From a virus: 26,631 bases of DNA. Both the position numbers and the translations under genes were made by a program. The stretch covers positions 1-26,631 of IMG/VR virus record IMGVR_UViG_3300030109_002546. One strand, written 5' to 3'. Shown piece after piece: positions 6,435 through 15,224 of this stretch (its first letter is position 1; the number at the start of each line of letters is the position of its first letter). A model generated the notes under the pieces. It worked only from the letters and a program-made list of their open reading frames with translations. It did no database searches and was not told the origin of the DNA.

Positions 6435-8301
6435 AAGCTCCTCCTACACAGGCAAGTTCTTGAGAGCCTGTAGTATTATCTTCAAATTCAAAATCTTTTA
6501 AATCTTCCCAATTAATATCTTTAGGCATATCTTTAAGCAACTCTGTGTACTTATCTTTATCAATTTCTTCATAAGGAGCCTGTTGATATACGTGATCACT
6601 ATAAGGAAGTAAAGATATACCACTACATAGATCAAAGTTATCCCAGATCCACTGAGCTACTTGAAGAAACTCATCATCTGTATAGTATATAGTTATACTA
6701 GGTTTATGTTCGCACCAATAATTCTGATAAGCTTTCCACAATTCTAACTGCTCCATAGCTCCTACTTGTCTAACAGTAACGCTTTTTCTAGGTGATTTTA
6801 CAGGAAAAGAAAATACCAAAGATTCTGGTGAGTGAACATCCTGCTCAAAGGGAAAACCACTATTAGCCATAAACATAGCAAGAGGATCTTTTCTGTCACT
6901 CCGAACTCTTCTAATATAATGTTCTGAAAAACGAGGATGAATGCCAGAAGCAGAATTAACAAGCTGACTAACAGTGCCGCTTGGTTTAACGCAAGTAATA
7001 GCGGTTGATTGATTAATTCCAAGTTTATTTGCCCAAACTTTGTTAGTAGCAATTGCAACATCTTTAAGTTCCTTTAGTACTCTTTCTAATGCTTGAGGGT
7101 TCTTGCCTCCTAATACCGGGTGATCCATTATCCCGGTTAAGCTTACACCAAGTAATGCTTCTTCTTCTGTATTACGTTTCCACATATTTCTAAGATATCG
7201 AAAGTCAGTAAGTGTAGCCTGTAGTGTACCTATAATAGAAGCTATACGAACTTTTTCTTTTAGATCTGCTGTAGTATCTTTAGGTCTTACAACCACCTCT
7301 GATAGATTACAGAACTGATTAGACCTAAGTATAATCTCACTACAAGGATTAGTACCAAAGTCTTTATCAGGATCTCTACGTCCATTTCTTCCTGCTATTT
7401 TCTGTGCAGCTACCCTACTAAAGATGCCTCTTTCACCTGCTTTACTTTCGTAGATGGTTTGCATCTCACTAAGAAAAGCTTCAAAGTCTGGTTTCTCTGT
7501 ATAAGCTACAGAATTATTAGCAAGCCTACGCTGCCCTTCTGTCTCCCACCATTGACCTGATTTAGCTTTAGCCATACGAGGATCAGATAAATTAGACAGG
7601 CTAATAAGTGCTGAACGTCTTACTCCACCTACCACAACTATATCTGCTATCTTACAACAAAGATCGTGACACTCTATAGAATTAAGCTGTCTTCCTGCTG
7701 ATTTTTGAAATATTCCTACAGTAAAATTAAATAAATCATCTAGAGGTTCTGGGCCACTAGCTCTACCTCCAAATATTTTAAGTCTAGATCCAGCAGGTCT
7801 AATCTTTGACATATCCCACTTAGGTATCTTACCTGCATATAACAAGCTTATTAGTTCCCTATATGCAGATGCCCAACCTATTTTACTATCTGCTACAACA
7901 ACAGTAGTTTCTGTCTTATGAAATGTCTCAGCTATTACAGGGAGTTTATTTACAAACTTTCTTTCTACGCTAAAGCCTACTCCAGTACCGCACATAAGAA
8001 CATACATCAACTCATCAAAGGATCTAGGACTATCTATATGAAGATAACTACAGTTAAATCCTGCTACGTTATCTCGTTTAAGAGCCTCACCTGCTGTCAT
8101 CATACATCGCATAGAAGGCATAACATCTAAATTATGTATAGAGTTATATAATTGGGCTGCGTCTTCTTTGTTTATTTGCCCTCTTTCCTCAAAGAAATTA
8201 ACATAACGATTTACTGTTTCGCTCCAAGTCTCTCGTCTATTTTCTTCAGGAATCCAACGAGCATACCTACTCTTGTGTATGAATTGTTGATACTTGTCCA
8301 T
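6424..8301 (-). CDS. nrdJ: Ribonucleotide reductase class II, adenosylcobalamin-dependent
   Basis: Reduces ribonucleotides to deoxyribonucleotides using a cobalamin-generated thiyl radical. About 625 residues from the ATG at 8301; a GTG directly before it is possible, but the AGG at 8309-8311 is better spaced for the ATG. Visible active-site elements, matched to the Lactobacillus leichmannii enzyme: first redox cysteine in AGFNCSYLHID (C84), radical cysteine and glutamate in TNPCSEI (C320, E322), partner cysteine in NQFCNLSE (C331), and the C-terminal CVGGAC pair (C618, C623) that re-reduces the active site. There is no nrdB-type partner gene, as expected for class II. It is shorter than the L. 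leichmannii protein (739). It sits at the distal end of the replication operon, so dNTP supply is co-ordinated with DNA synthesis, and the host must provide or import B12. Confidence 0.95.
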   Translation of the reverse strand: MDKYQQFIHKSRYARWIPEENRRETWSETVNRYVNFFEERGQINKEDAAQLYNSIHNLDVMPSMRCMMTAGEALKRDNVAGFNCSYLHIDSPRSFDELMYVLMCGTGVGFSVERKFVNKLPVIAETFHKTETTVVVADSKIGWASAYRELISLLYAGKIPKWDMSKIRPAGSRLKIFGGRASGPEPLDDLFNFTVGIFQKSAGRQLNSIECHDLCCKIADIVVVGGVRRSALISLSNLSDPRMAKAKSGQWWETEGQRRLANNSVAYTEKPDFEAFLSEMQTIYESKAGERGIFSRVAAQKIAGRNGRRDPDKDFGTNPCSEIILRSNQFCNLSEVVVRPKDTTADLKEKVRIASIIGTLQATLTDFRYLRNMWKRNTEEEALLGVSLTGIMDHPVLGGKNPQALERVLKELKDVAIATNKVWANKLGINQSTAITCVKPSGTVSQLVNSASGIHPRFSEHYIRRVRSDRKDPLAMFMANSGFPFEQDVHSPESLVFSFPVKSPRKSVTVRQVGAMEQLELWKAYQNYWCEHKPSITIYYTDDEFLQVAQWIWDNFDLCSGISLLPYSDHVYQQAPYEEIDKDKYTELLKDMPKDINWEDLKDFEFEDNTTGSQELACVGGACEL

Positions 8302-8407
8302 CACTTTTCCTTTTAACTTGTTTATGTTCTGTAGCTGATTTAGATTTATTAAACTTTTTCTTTCTGTTAAATCTGTTTCTTCTTTTTTCTTTTCTTTCGT
8401 TAGTCAT
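8267..8407 (-). CDS. Possible 46-aa very basic protein
   Basis: A frame starting MTNERKEKRRNRFNRKKKF and ending inside the start of nrdJ (overlap about 35 bases). The ATG overlaps the stop of the upstream DUF3310 gene by 8 bases (ATGACTAA), the same coupling seen elsewhere in this operon, and the frame fills the only gap before nrdJ. Composition is extremely Lys/Arg-rich, so a chance frame in A-rich DNA cannot be excluded. Confidence 0.45.
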   Translation of the reverse strand: MTNERKEKRRNRFNRKKKFNKSKSATEHKQVKRKSDGQVSTIHTQE

Positions 8408-8717
8408 TTTTTTCTAGCAATTCTACTATTTTATTTAAATACCAAATAGCTTTCCTTGCATCCTCTATAGGTTTATCTTTACTAAATAATCTTGAACCAG
8501 TATACTTTAACACATTACCATGACAATACATTAAAGCACCCTCAGTATCTAGCACATCTACTATATAATCTATAGTCTCTATATTGCCTTTGTTATAATG
8601 AGGAGGATGATCTACTGCTTCAGTTATTGCATCAGATGCTTTATCCCACCCAGTATGTGCGTATATCATTTGATCGTCATTAGTACCATTACCCATTGTT
8701 AGTGTGTACTCACTCAT
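8400..8717 (-). CDS. DUF3310 protein
   Basis: 105 residues from the ATG at 8717; an upstream extension would only run through the neighbouring gene. The signature DHPPHYNKG (about 36-44), TIDYI, HGNVLKYTGSRLF and the C-terminal DARKAIWYLNKIVEL define DUF3310, a small phage protein often called nucleotide kinase-like without experimental support. It lies between endonuclease I and NrdJ, which fits a role in nucleotide or DNA metabolism. The start overlaps the previous gene by 8 bases. Confidence 0.9.
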   Translation of the reverse strand: MSEYTLTMGNGTNDDQMIYAHTGWDKASDAITEAVDHPPHYNKGNIETIDYIVDVLDTEGALMYCHGNVLKYTGSRLFSKDKPIEDARKAIWYLNKIVELLEKND

Positions 8718-9165
8718 CTTCTTTGTCTCTCTGTTTAAGGTTAATCCATTCGTCAGGTATACTGTATCTACTAAACCATCTAAAATCATTAGCAGAAGCC
8801 CACTCACCATGACTACGTTTAGTTCCATCTCTTCTTCGTTTAGCTTGTGGCATAGGAGCAGAAGGATCTGCAAATAAAAATACTAACTCAGTGTTTTCAG
8901 GTAGTACTTTTTTAATCCAGACGTATTTATTAAACTCTGCATAGTCCCAGAATCTGCCTTTAGCTTCTAATAAAATAGTCTTACCATCTATCTTTCTTAC
9001 AAAATCAGGATGATACTTATGCTCTACAGTATAACCTACTGTATCTGGATGATGTTCCCAATCTTCTAATATTGTAGAATGAAGCTCATACTCAAAAGAA
9101 GAATCATAGCCTTTAACTAAGTTTTTTTCTCTGGGTCTAGGTACTCTAGGTTTTCTGTAAGGCAT
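8710..9165 (-). CDS. T7-type endonuclease I (Holliday-junction resolvase)
   Basis: 151 residues. Cuts branched DNA; in T7 it degrades host DNA and resolves replication and packaging intermediates. The PD-(D/E)XK core is clear: E25 in SSFE, D54 in YHPDF, then E67-A68-K69 in LLEAKGRF. The tail HGEW...FRWFSRYSIPDEWINLK aligns with the C-terminus of T7 gp3. The enzyme is a domain-swapped dimer in T7, which the sequence cannot show here. Its start is on a TAATG overlap with the preceding gene and has GGAGG seven bases upstream. Confidence 0.92.
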   Translation of the reverse strand: MPYRKPRVPRPREKNLVKGYDSSFEYELHSTILEDWEHHPDTVGYTVEHKYHPDFVRKIDGKTILLEAKGRFWDYAEFNKYVWIKKVLPENTELVFLFADPSAPMPQAKRRRDGTKRSHGEWASANDFRWFSRYSIPDEWINLKQRDKEDE

Positions 9166-9482
9166 TAGTAAACCTCCGTATTAGACAGAGTTCTTTGAGT
9201 TTCTACTATTTTATTTAATGTTTTTAATGTTACTAATGTAACGTCTAGTGAAGGGTCTTGTTTTACCATAGATTTTAATTGTTTTCTTATCCATTTAGGA
9301 GAGTAAGCAGTTAACCTGTTACCTGTATCTGTTCTCATATAAGGATTAGACTTAGGTATATACGATAAAATATTAGAAGTGTTTAATATTTTTGCTTCTT
9401 CTTCTGAAACTAAAGTTTTCATCCAATCAACAAGTAGTTCTTTTGTTCTTGATTCTATTTGTTTTAGTTTATGTTTTTTCAT
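9165..9482 (-). CDS. Unknown soluble protein (105 aa) in replication operon
   Basis: Lys-rich helical N-terminus, then a central SAYSPKW-like segment (LTAYSPKWIRKQLKSMVKQD), and a C-terminus ending VY. No cysteines. It is coupled on both sides, with ATGA at its start and TAATG at its stop, between a RecB/Cas4-like exonuclease and endonuclease I, so a DNA-handling accessory role is plausible but unproven. Confidence 0.75.
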   Translation of the reverse strand: MKKHKLKQIESRTKELLVDWMKTLVSEEEAKILNTSNILSYIPKSNPYMRTDTGNRLTAYSPKWIRKQLKSMVKQDPSLDVTLVTLKTLNKIVETQRTLSNTEVY

Positions 9483-10342
9483 ATTAGTATCTCAGGAACA
9501 TTAGGAATAGATGCAACTCTTGTTAAATATCTAGCTCCATTAGCATACCTAAATGCTCGTAGTCCTCTACCATTGTTTGCATCAGACCAACATTCTTTTT
9601 TAAAAGCGCAATAAACGCAACCTGTAGCTAATTTAAGATTACCTTTTTTACCTTCAGCAACAGGTTTGTAACATCTTTCAGGAGGAGAATCTGAGGATAT
9701 TTCAATCTTTAGATTATCTATTCTATCCTTGATATTAGGTTTTGTCAAGTACCCCGGTCTAAAAAAAGCAAGCTCTCCTGTTTCTTTATTGATTGCTAAG
9801 AAGCCTCCTTCTTCAGTTCCTTCTGCCTCTTCGTAAGCAGAAAGCTGATGCATATATCCAAAAGGATCATCATTGTAGAGAGTACCCTCTTTAAACTTTT
9901 TAAATCCAAAATTAGAAGAAGTTTTTATATCTACTACTTCACCATTTATTTTACAATCAATATGTCCTTTTATACCATCTACTTCAACTTCTTTCTGTTC
10001 TTCAGTGACAGTATGACCTGATAGTTTAACTAGTAATAATATAAGCTCCTCTAGTAAATGCCCGTATAAAAATTTAATATGAGTAGATGCTTTTAATTTA
10101 GTACCTTCTTCTTTTCTATTAGCCTCATACCAAAGCTGCCTAGCAGGTCTTCCAAGGTTACTCATTCTTAAACCTTTAGACTGTTTCTTAGGAGTACACC
10201 AATGAACTAAAGCAGACTTTATACGTTCTCCAAAATCTTCTATAAGATCTTCAGGTATAATTATATTTTCATTATCAGAAAGTTTTTCTATAACTGAATA
10301 AATATCTTTTATAAGATCATCTAGATCTTTTTGTTGAGACAT
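9479..10342 (-). CDS. RecB/Cas4-like PD-(D/E)XK exonuclease with Fe-S type cysteines
   Basis: 287 residues. Nuclease motifs in RecB order: GHLLEE (about 94-99), GHID (D129), EVVDIKTSS (D138-I139-K140) and a QLSAY motif (Q166-Y170). Near the C-terminus the cysteines C242, C245 and C251 (CVYCAFKKEC), with a distant C49, match the four-cysteine iron-sulfur pattern of Cas4 and AddB nucleases. The likely job is DNA end resection or host DNA breakdown, in place of T7 gp6 exonuclease. It overlaps the next gene by ATGA. The nuclease fold is clear; the iron-sulfur cluster is inferred from cysteine spacing. Confidence 0.88.
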   Translation of the reverse strand: MSQQKDLDDLIKDIYSVIEKLSDNENIIIPEDLIEDFGERIKSALVHWCTPKKQSKGLRMSNLGRPARQLWYEANRKEEGTKLKASTHIKFLYGHLLEELILLLVKLSGHTVTEEQKEVEVDGIKGHIDCKINGEVVDIKTSSNFGFKKFKEGTLYNDDPFGYMHQLSAYEEAEGTEEGGFLAINKETGELAFFRPGYLTKPNIKDRIDNLKIEISSDSPPERCYKPVAEGKKGNLKLATGCVYCAFKKECWSDANNGRGLRAFRYANGARYLTRVASIPNVPEILI

Positions 10343-10343
10343 A

Positions 10344-10655
10344 TTATTTTACCTTTCTATGTTTAACAAAGTGAAGCTTCCTTGTTTCAGGATTAAAGCC
10401 GACTAACTGTACGCCTAGTTTAATTTGTTTTTTAGTTCTGTTATTTTTGATTACATAAGAACAAGTTCGACTATCTATTGATAATGTTTTTACATCTAAC
10501 AAAAGTAAATTACCTTTATTATCTTTAGCAATTATATCAATAGGGCCAGTGCAACCACAATTTTTAAATACTTCATAGCCGTTGTCCCAGAGCCATGTAA
10601 CTGCATAATGTTCTGCTATGTCTCCAGTTCGATTTGAAGAATCAGAATGCTGCAT
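10344..10655 (-). CDS. Small PD-(D/E)XK endonuclease (Hjc or homing-endonuclease-like)
   Basis: 103 residues. Early GDIAEHYA (E15), then GPIDIIAKD (D40) and LLLDVKTLS (D54-V-K56), the minimal single-domain PD-(D/E)XK arrangement. Size and motif spacing resemble archaeal Holliday-junction resolvases and the PDDEXK_5 homing-endonuclease family; I cannot decide between them. Two cysteines in NCGC and one later may be structural. It lies 1 base upstream of the Cas4-like exonuclease and has an AAGGTG ribosome site. Confidence 0.82.
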   Translation of the reverse strand: MQHSDSSNRTGDIAEHYAVTWLWDNGYEVFKNCGCTGPIDIIAKDNKGNLLLLDVKTLSIDSRTCSYVIKNNRTKKQIKLGVQLVGFNPETRKLHFVKHRKVK

Positions 10656-10664
10656 AAAATCACC

Positions 10665-10883
10665 TTATACATTAATGTGTTCAAACTTATTAATAACAGT
10701 TATGGTTATAGAACCATCTATATAACCTTCATAAATATCTCTTAATGAATCTGTAACAGCACTAAGTTTTTTTTGAAAGTCATCTTCGTGATAATTAAGA
10801 ATAGTAAGCTTTCCTAAAAGCTGTTTATCTGGCCCATCTGTGCCTAAAGTCTCACTGTCTATTCTAATAATTACTTCTTCCAT
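10665..10883 (-). CDS. Unknown small acidic protein (72 aa)
   Basis: Alternating beta-like hydrophobics (EEVIIRIDSETLG, SITITVINKF) around an acidic helical centre. Good AAAAGGAGAG ribosome site before the ATG. One base separates it from the upstream wHTH gene. No family recognised. Confidence 0.7.
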   Translation of the reverse strand: MEEVIIRIDSETLGTDGPDKQLLGKLTILNYHEDDFQKKLSAVTDSLRDIYEGYIDGSITITVINKFEHINV

Positions 10884-10884
10884 T

Positions 10885-11229
10885 TTACTCTCCTTTTTTA
10901 TATTTAATATGTCGAATTACTCTTGAGCCATTTCGTTTATCTCCTGCATAAAAGATAAGATTTAGTTTTTCTAACTCATTAGGTCTAGAAGTTATAGAGC
11001 TAGAGGGCATATCAGGAAATTGTTTAGTCATTTCTCTGATAGTTGTTCCTTTAAATCCTGCCTTTTCAATTAAATTAAAAACAAAAGCTCGTCTTTTAGA
11101 AAGAGGCATAGAATATGCAGCCTCTTTGCTTGTTTCTGGATCATTTTTCCTATGTAGTTTGTAAGGACTTATATTATCAAACATGTTTAGCTGTTTAATC
11201 TCAGTAAGTTTCTGCTCAAGTGGTTCCAT
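10885..11229 (-). CDS. Winged-helix DNA-binding protein
   Basis: 114 residues from the ATG at 11229, chosen for its GGAG site; a longer in-frame start would overlap the next gene deeply. The conserved core runs RKNDPETSKEAAYSMPLSKR, then a helical AFVFNLIEKAGFKGTTIREM, and SSSITSRPNELEKLNLIFYA followed by a basic GDKRNGSRVIRH wing. The order helix, helix, recognition helix with SSITSRPNELEK, then wing is that of a wHTH repressor or accessory protein. I have seen this type in marine phage replication regions. Partner and target unknown. Confidence 0.8.
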   Translation of the reverse strand: MEPLEQKLTEIKQLNMFDNISPYKLHRKNDPETSKEAAYSMPLSKRRAFVFNLIEKAGFKGTTIREMTKQFPDMPSSSITSRPNELEKLNLIFYAGDKRNGSRVIRHIKYKKGE

Positions 11230-11230
11230 T

Positions 11231-11605
11231 CTACTCTCCTTTTTTACTCCATTCAAAAGTTTCTTGCAAAGGGTGTTCTGAAAATAAATTTTTATCATAA
11301 ATAACTTTGTTACCATCTACACCCAAAAAAATTCCTGTTTCATTTTCAGAATTAAACCCCATTTCAAAGCCTTTATAAAATAAACTTATATTTACTTCTT
11401 CTGGATTTGCGTGTATCCATAATGTTTTCTTTTCTTTGTTATATAGTTCACAACGAGATTCATACTGAATAGATGTATCGTCTGTAAATTCAATAAAAAA
11501 ACTACCCCTGCCTTTATTGTATTCAGATTGTTCGTTTTCTATTCTTTCTATTTTTATCTCATCAATGCGTTTCTGCCCAGTTGTTTCCGACACTGTATTC
11601 TCCAT
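11231..11605 (-). CDS. Unknown protein overlapping the polymerase end (124 aa)
   Basis: Starts MENTVSETTGQKRIDEIK inside the 3' end of the polymerase gene (44-base overlap). Predicted mostly beta strands (GSFFIEFTDD, KTLWIHANPEEV, IFLGVDGNKVIYD). Acidic, no cysteine cluster. The only internal Met lies late, so the long overlap seems real. It ends one base before the wHTH gene. Not recognised. Confidence 0.7.
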   Translation of the reverse strand: MENTVSETTGQKRIDEIKIERIENEQSEYNKGRGSFFIEFTDDTSIQYESRCELYNKEKKTLWIHANPEEVNISLFYKGFEMGFNSENETGIFLGVDGNKVIYDKNLFSEHPLQETFEWSKKGE

Positions 11606-13313
11606 CTAAAGGACAAGTTAATTCATAAGCACAAGTTACTTCGCGTATAGATTGTACTCCTAGTCTTCCTACTTCATCAGCTTGATCTTCTCTGACTTCT
11701 AACTGCCACTCATCATGCACATTAGCTACAAATCTTGCATCTAATTCTTTTGCTTTTAACTTTCTATTAAAGATAACCAAAGCTTTCTTCATAGTTATAG
11801 CACCTGCACCCTGCAATAATGTATTCAAAGCAGAGTGTTCACTTCTTACTAGTAGCTTCCGACCATCTAATCCTTTGAGGTAGCCCCTTGCAGAAGCTCT
11901 TGATACTCTATCCTTAAGAGTTTTAAATGATGGGAGACTAGCAAAGAATGATTCTCTAAGTCTTTTACCAGCTTCTCTGCCTCTTCCAACCACTGCCCCA
12001 AGCTTTGCATCTCCTGCTCCGTAGAGGAGTGCATATATAAATGTCTTCGCCTGAGATCTTGATTCAAGTCCTGCAAGTTTTTGATTAGCGGTATGAATAT
12101 CTCCGTTAAGTATTTCATTAGTGTACTCCTCATCATTCATATAAGATGCTAACATTCTTAATTCTAAACCAGAAGCATCGATACCTACAAGTTTATAACC
12201 GTTTGGGACTGTCCACAAGGAACGACATTCTTTACCATAAGGAGATGAGCAAGCAGGAACTTGAGCCATGTTAGGATCTCTATGAGTCATTCTCCCGGTA
12301 ATTGCTCCGTTAGTTATAACCCAACCATGAACCCTGTTATCATCACCAACAAACTTATTCCAAGATTCTATTTGAGAAACTCTTTTCTGTAACATTAAGT
12401 AACTGTTCATTAGGTCAGCTTCTTTAATGTTTTTTATTTTAGATAAGGTCTTCTCATTAACTATGGGTCTACCATTAGGCGTAAACTCTTTAGGTTTCCA
12501 ACCAAACTCTATTAAGTATTCTCCTGTCTGTTGCCTAGAGTTTAAATTAAACTCAACTACATCTACCCTGCATACTTCTTCTCCTGCAAGCATAGAGTTG
12601 TATTCCTGCTCAGTCATACGAACACCTTTGCCATGCTCAGTGTCTGCTAACTTAGAAAGCTTTCCTGTCTTTGTATATTTAGGTATTAGTTTTACTGAAG
12701 TTACTTTAGCTTTAAATACTTTCTTAACCTCATCTTCTATCTTAGATGTTTGCTCTCTTAGTTCTGCTAATAGAAGATCAGATTCATAAGCATTGTAGTA
12801 AAAACCTTTGTGTTGTTGGTCTTTTATTATCTTATAAACCTCATGCTCTAGCTCTACAGAATCCTTACTAAATCCCTTCGACTCTTCTTTAAGAGCATTG
12901 TAAACTCTGTGATTTAATTCAACATCTTGTATACAGTAATCTAACATCTCTGATGAGAAGGTTTCAAAGTTTTCAAATTCTATTTTCTTGAATCCTAATC
13001 TAGTACCCCAAGGATTTAAACCATGCCCTGCTTCTCTGCTAGGTCTGAATAGTCTAGAAAGAACTAAAGTATCTGTTATCTTTTTTCCCTCTGACAAATT
13101 TGTAAATGTGGTGAGGCTTTCAATAACAGGTATATCGAATCCTATAATGTTGTGACCTATTAGTTCATCTGCTTTATTTAATAGCGTACAGCCTTCATGC
13201 AGTTGATCTGGGCCGAAGATATATAACTGATTTGTATCTATATCTTTAGCAACAATACACCAAAGCTTAGTAGCTTCAACTGAATCTGTTTCTATATCAA
13301 ATAGAAGTCTCAT
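11562..13313 (-). CDS. DNA polymerase, family A, T7-like
   Basis: Replicative polymerase, 583 residues. The 3'-5' exonuclease is intact: LLFDIETD (D6, E8), NIIGFD (D60) and YCIQD (Y126, D130). Polymerase motif A is VGIDASGLELRMLA (D379), the O-helix is AKTFIYALLYGAG (K423, Y427, Y431) and motif C is NVHDEWQLEV (H533, D534, E535). The residue equivalent to E. coli Phe762 is Tyr (Y427), as in T7; virioplankton studies link Tyr or Phe there to lytic phages. The protein is shorter than T7 gp5 (704), and I see no obvious thioredoxin-binding insertion. Its ATG overlaps the helicase stop (ATGA). Confidence 0.97.
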   Translation of the reverse strand: MRLLFDIETDSVEATKLWCIVAKDIDTNQLYIFGPDQLHEGCTLLNKADELIGHNIIGFDIPVIESLTTFTNLSEGKKITDTLVLSRLFRPSREAGHGLNPWGTRLGFKKIEFENFETFSSEMLDYCIQDVELNHRVYNALKEESKGFSKDSVELEHEVYKIIKDQQHKGFYYNAYESDLLLAELREQTSKIEDEVKKVFKAKVTSVKLIPKYTKTGKLSKLADTEHGKGVRMTEQEYNSMLAGEEVCRVDVVEFNLNSRQQTGEYLIEFGWKPKEFTPNGRPIVNEKTLSKIKNIKEADLMNSYLMLQKRVSQIESWNKFVGDDNRVHGWVITNGAITGRMTHRDPNMAQVPACSSPYGKECRSLWTVPNGYKLVGIDASGLELRMLASYMNDEEYTNEILNGDIHTANQKLAGLESRSQAKTFIYALLYGAGDAKLGAVVGRGREAGKRLRESFFASLPSFKTLKDRVSRASARGYLKGLDGRKLLVRSEHSALNTLLQGAGAITMKKALVIFNRKLKAKELDARFVANVHDEWQLEVREDQADEVGRLGVQSIREVTCAYELTCPLDGEYSVGNNWAETH

Positions 13314-15004
13314 AAATTCAATGCTCCGAATGTTAATTGTTCCTCATCTAAAGGACTAAAGTTTTCATCTCCTTCTTTTACTTCACTAAGTCTACCAGTT
13401 TCATTATCAAAAACTAAATGAGTAGCTACACCCACATCTCCTGTATACCTGCTCTTTAATATCCGTACTCTCGTAGTAGATGCTTCGATAGGGTCATCGC
13501 TTTGTTGATTACGTTCTAAGGAGATAACGCAGTCAGATAGTTGCGCTATGCTTTGTGATCCTCTTAAATGGCTTAGACCTGTTTCTATGCCGTTCTCGTG
13601 ACCTCTATTACCATCTATCCTGCGAAGATGAGAGACAAGTATTACACCTGTTCCTGTCTCTTCAACTAATGTCCTGACTCTGTGCATTATAGAATCAATA
13701 GACCTGCGCTCATCACCTTCAGGAGAAGACGATACAAGCATATGAAGGTGATCAATAAATACCCACTTACAATTACAACCAACAATCATAAAGCGAAGCT
13801 TACTAAAGATAGAGTCTATGTCGTTAGCACCAAAGTGAGCGTGTATCCAAACTCTGTTTTTATTTTCTCCGTCATATAGAATGTCAAAGTATTTATCTAA
13901 TTCTTCCTCAGTAAACTGTTCGCGTATTCTATCGATATGTAGTTTAGCATCAGCCTCAATAGAAAGTATACCGTCAACAGTCCTATTAAAAGATTCTTCT
14001 AATGCGATTACTCCTACATTATCAGATGTTGTTTTAATTAACCAGTGCTGTAGCTCTCTCGTAACACTCGACTTCCCTAGCCCTGTACCTCCAGTGAGAG
14101 TAACTAATTCGCCTTGACGTATTCCTTCTAGCTTAGTATTTAATCCTGCCCAAGGATAAGGAATAGATTCTTTCTTCTCTCTATTCTTATACTTGTCCCT
14201 GTTTTCCGAAACACTAAGAACACCAGATGGTGTATAAGTTTTAGCTGCCCACCAAGCTTCAACATACTTCTTGTGTAGACGCTCCTTTAGCATATCGTTA
14301 GCATCTTTGAACTCTTCTGGAAGAGACATTAACTTAGCTTTAGATGGCTTCAATAACCTAGCTACCTTCTTAGCTGCTTCTCTTCCTTTCTTGTCTTCGT
14401 CAAAGTTAATTATAATAGTATCAAAACTTTCTAAGTATTCTAAAGATGCTTTGACATCGCGTTCAGCAGCAGCAGCCCCGGATCTGATAGAAACTACAGG
14501 CCACTTAGATCCTAGTAGTTCGTAAGCTGCCATAGCATCGCACTCACCTTCTACTAATGTTATATACTTTCCTCCTGCTTGAAATAGGTTCTCTCCAAAT
14601 AAACCACTGTCTCTAATATTACCTTTACTATAAAAATTCTGCTTACCAGTATCACCAAGAATCCTTTCTTTGAAAGCAACAATCTCCTTATCTCTGTAAT
14701 AAGGATAGATATGTTTAGCTATAGACCCATCTTGATTTAACTCGCAGCGAACACCATACTTTCTTGCAGTCTGTTCTGATATACCTCTATCAGTCAGTCG
14801 AACATACGTCCCTTGCTCTGCGAAAGTAAGTGGTTCTTTTTCTATTACTTTTAAATCTTGCATCTCGTCACCTACGTTTTCTCCGTATTGATATTTACTT
14901 AGCCTTGTGTTGCACGAAAAGCAAAATGCACTACCGTCCTCATTAACAGATAGTGCATCGCTAGAACTACAAACAGGACAAGGCTGATGTAGTTTAATAA
15001 ACAA
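13310..15004 (-). CDS. Primase-helicase, T7 gp4-like
   Basis: Bifunctional replisome motor, 564 residues. N-terminal zinc finger C9-x2-C12...C28-x2-C31, then Toprim-type catalytic motifs VEGECDAM (E152) and NFDEDKKG (D202, D204). The RecA-like helicase has Walker A GGTGLGKS (305-312), an LEE (E336-E337) catalytic region, Walker B VFIDHL (D418), LVSHLRR (H459) and a SRYTGDVG arginine-finger region. The start is a TTG at 15004 with GGAG eight bases before; no ATG precedes the zinc finger. Acidic tail, as in T7 gp4, may contact the polymerase. The full order primase then helicase on one chain is standard for T7-like phages. Confidence 0.97.
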   Translation of the reverse strand: MFIKLHQPCPVCSSSDALSVNEDGSAFCFSCNTRLSKYQYGENVGDEMQDLKVIEKEPLTFAEQGTYVRLTDRGISEQTARKYGVRCELNQDGSIAKHIYPYYRDKEIVAFKERILGDTGKQNFYSKGNIRDSGLFGENLFQAGGKYITLVEGECDAMAAYELLGSKWPVVSIRSGAAAAERDVKASLEYLESFDTIIINFDEDKKGREAAKKVARLLKPSKAKLMSLPEEFKDANDMLKERLHKKYVEAWWAAKTYTPSGVLSVSENRDKYKNREKKESIPYPWAGLNTKLEGIRQGELVTLTGGTGLGKSSVTRELQHWLIKTTSDNVGVIALEESFNRTVDGILSIEADAKLHIDRIREQFTEEELDKYFDILYDGENKNRVWIHAHFGANDIDSIFSKLRFMIVGCNCKWVFIDHLHMLVSSSPEGDERRSIDSIMHRVRTLVEETGTGVILVSHLRRIDGNRGHENGIETGLSHLRGSQSIAQLSDCVISLERNQQSDDPIEASTTRVRILKSRYTGDVGVATHLVFDNETGRLSEVKEGDENFSPLDEEQLTFGALNL

Positions 15005-15006
15005 AA

Positions 15007-15216
15007 CTATTTCTCCTTTTCTAAGCCTTTACCTTCTAGGTGTTTAGTTAACTCTGCGCTGTATGCTTTTGAAGCAGTTTGAAGGACAGCACTTTTCTTC
15101 CTTAAAGATTTTAGTTCTTTATCAATTTCAAAAATGTATTCTAAAATTAATTTAGATTCCGAATTTAAATCTTCTACAGAATACTCAGTGCCGTTAAATG
15201 AAAATATATCTTCCAT
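15007..15216 (-). CDS. Small coiled-coil protein (69 aa), DUF6447-like
   Basis: Begins with FNGTEYSVEDLNSESK, then a helix with IDKELKSLRKKSAVLQTASKAYSAEL. The pattern of a short beta-like GxEY start followed by one long helix with LQTA resembles DUF6447, a small phage protein of unknown role (from memory). GGAGGAAGT site before the ATG. It lies 2 bases before the primase-helicase and 8 after the SSB. Confidence 0.75.
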   Translation of the reverse strand: MEDIFSFNGTEYSVEDLNSESKLILEYIFEIDKELKSLRKKSAVLQTASKAYSAELTKHLEGKGLEKEK

Positions 15217-15224
15217 ACTTCCTC

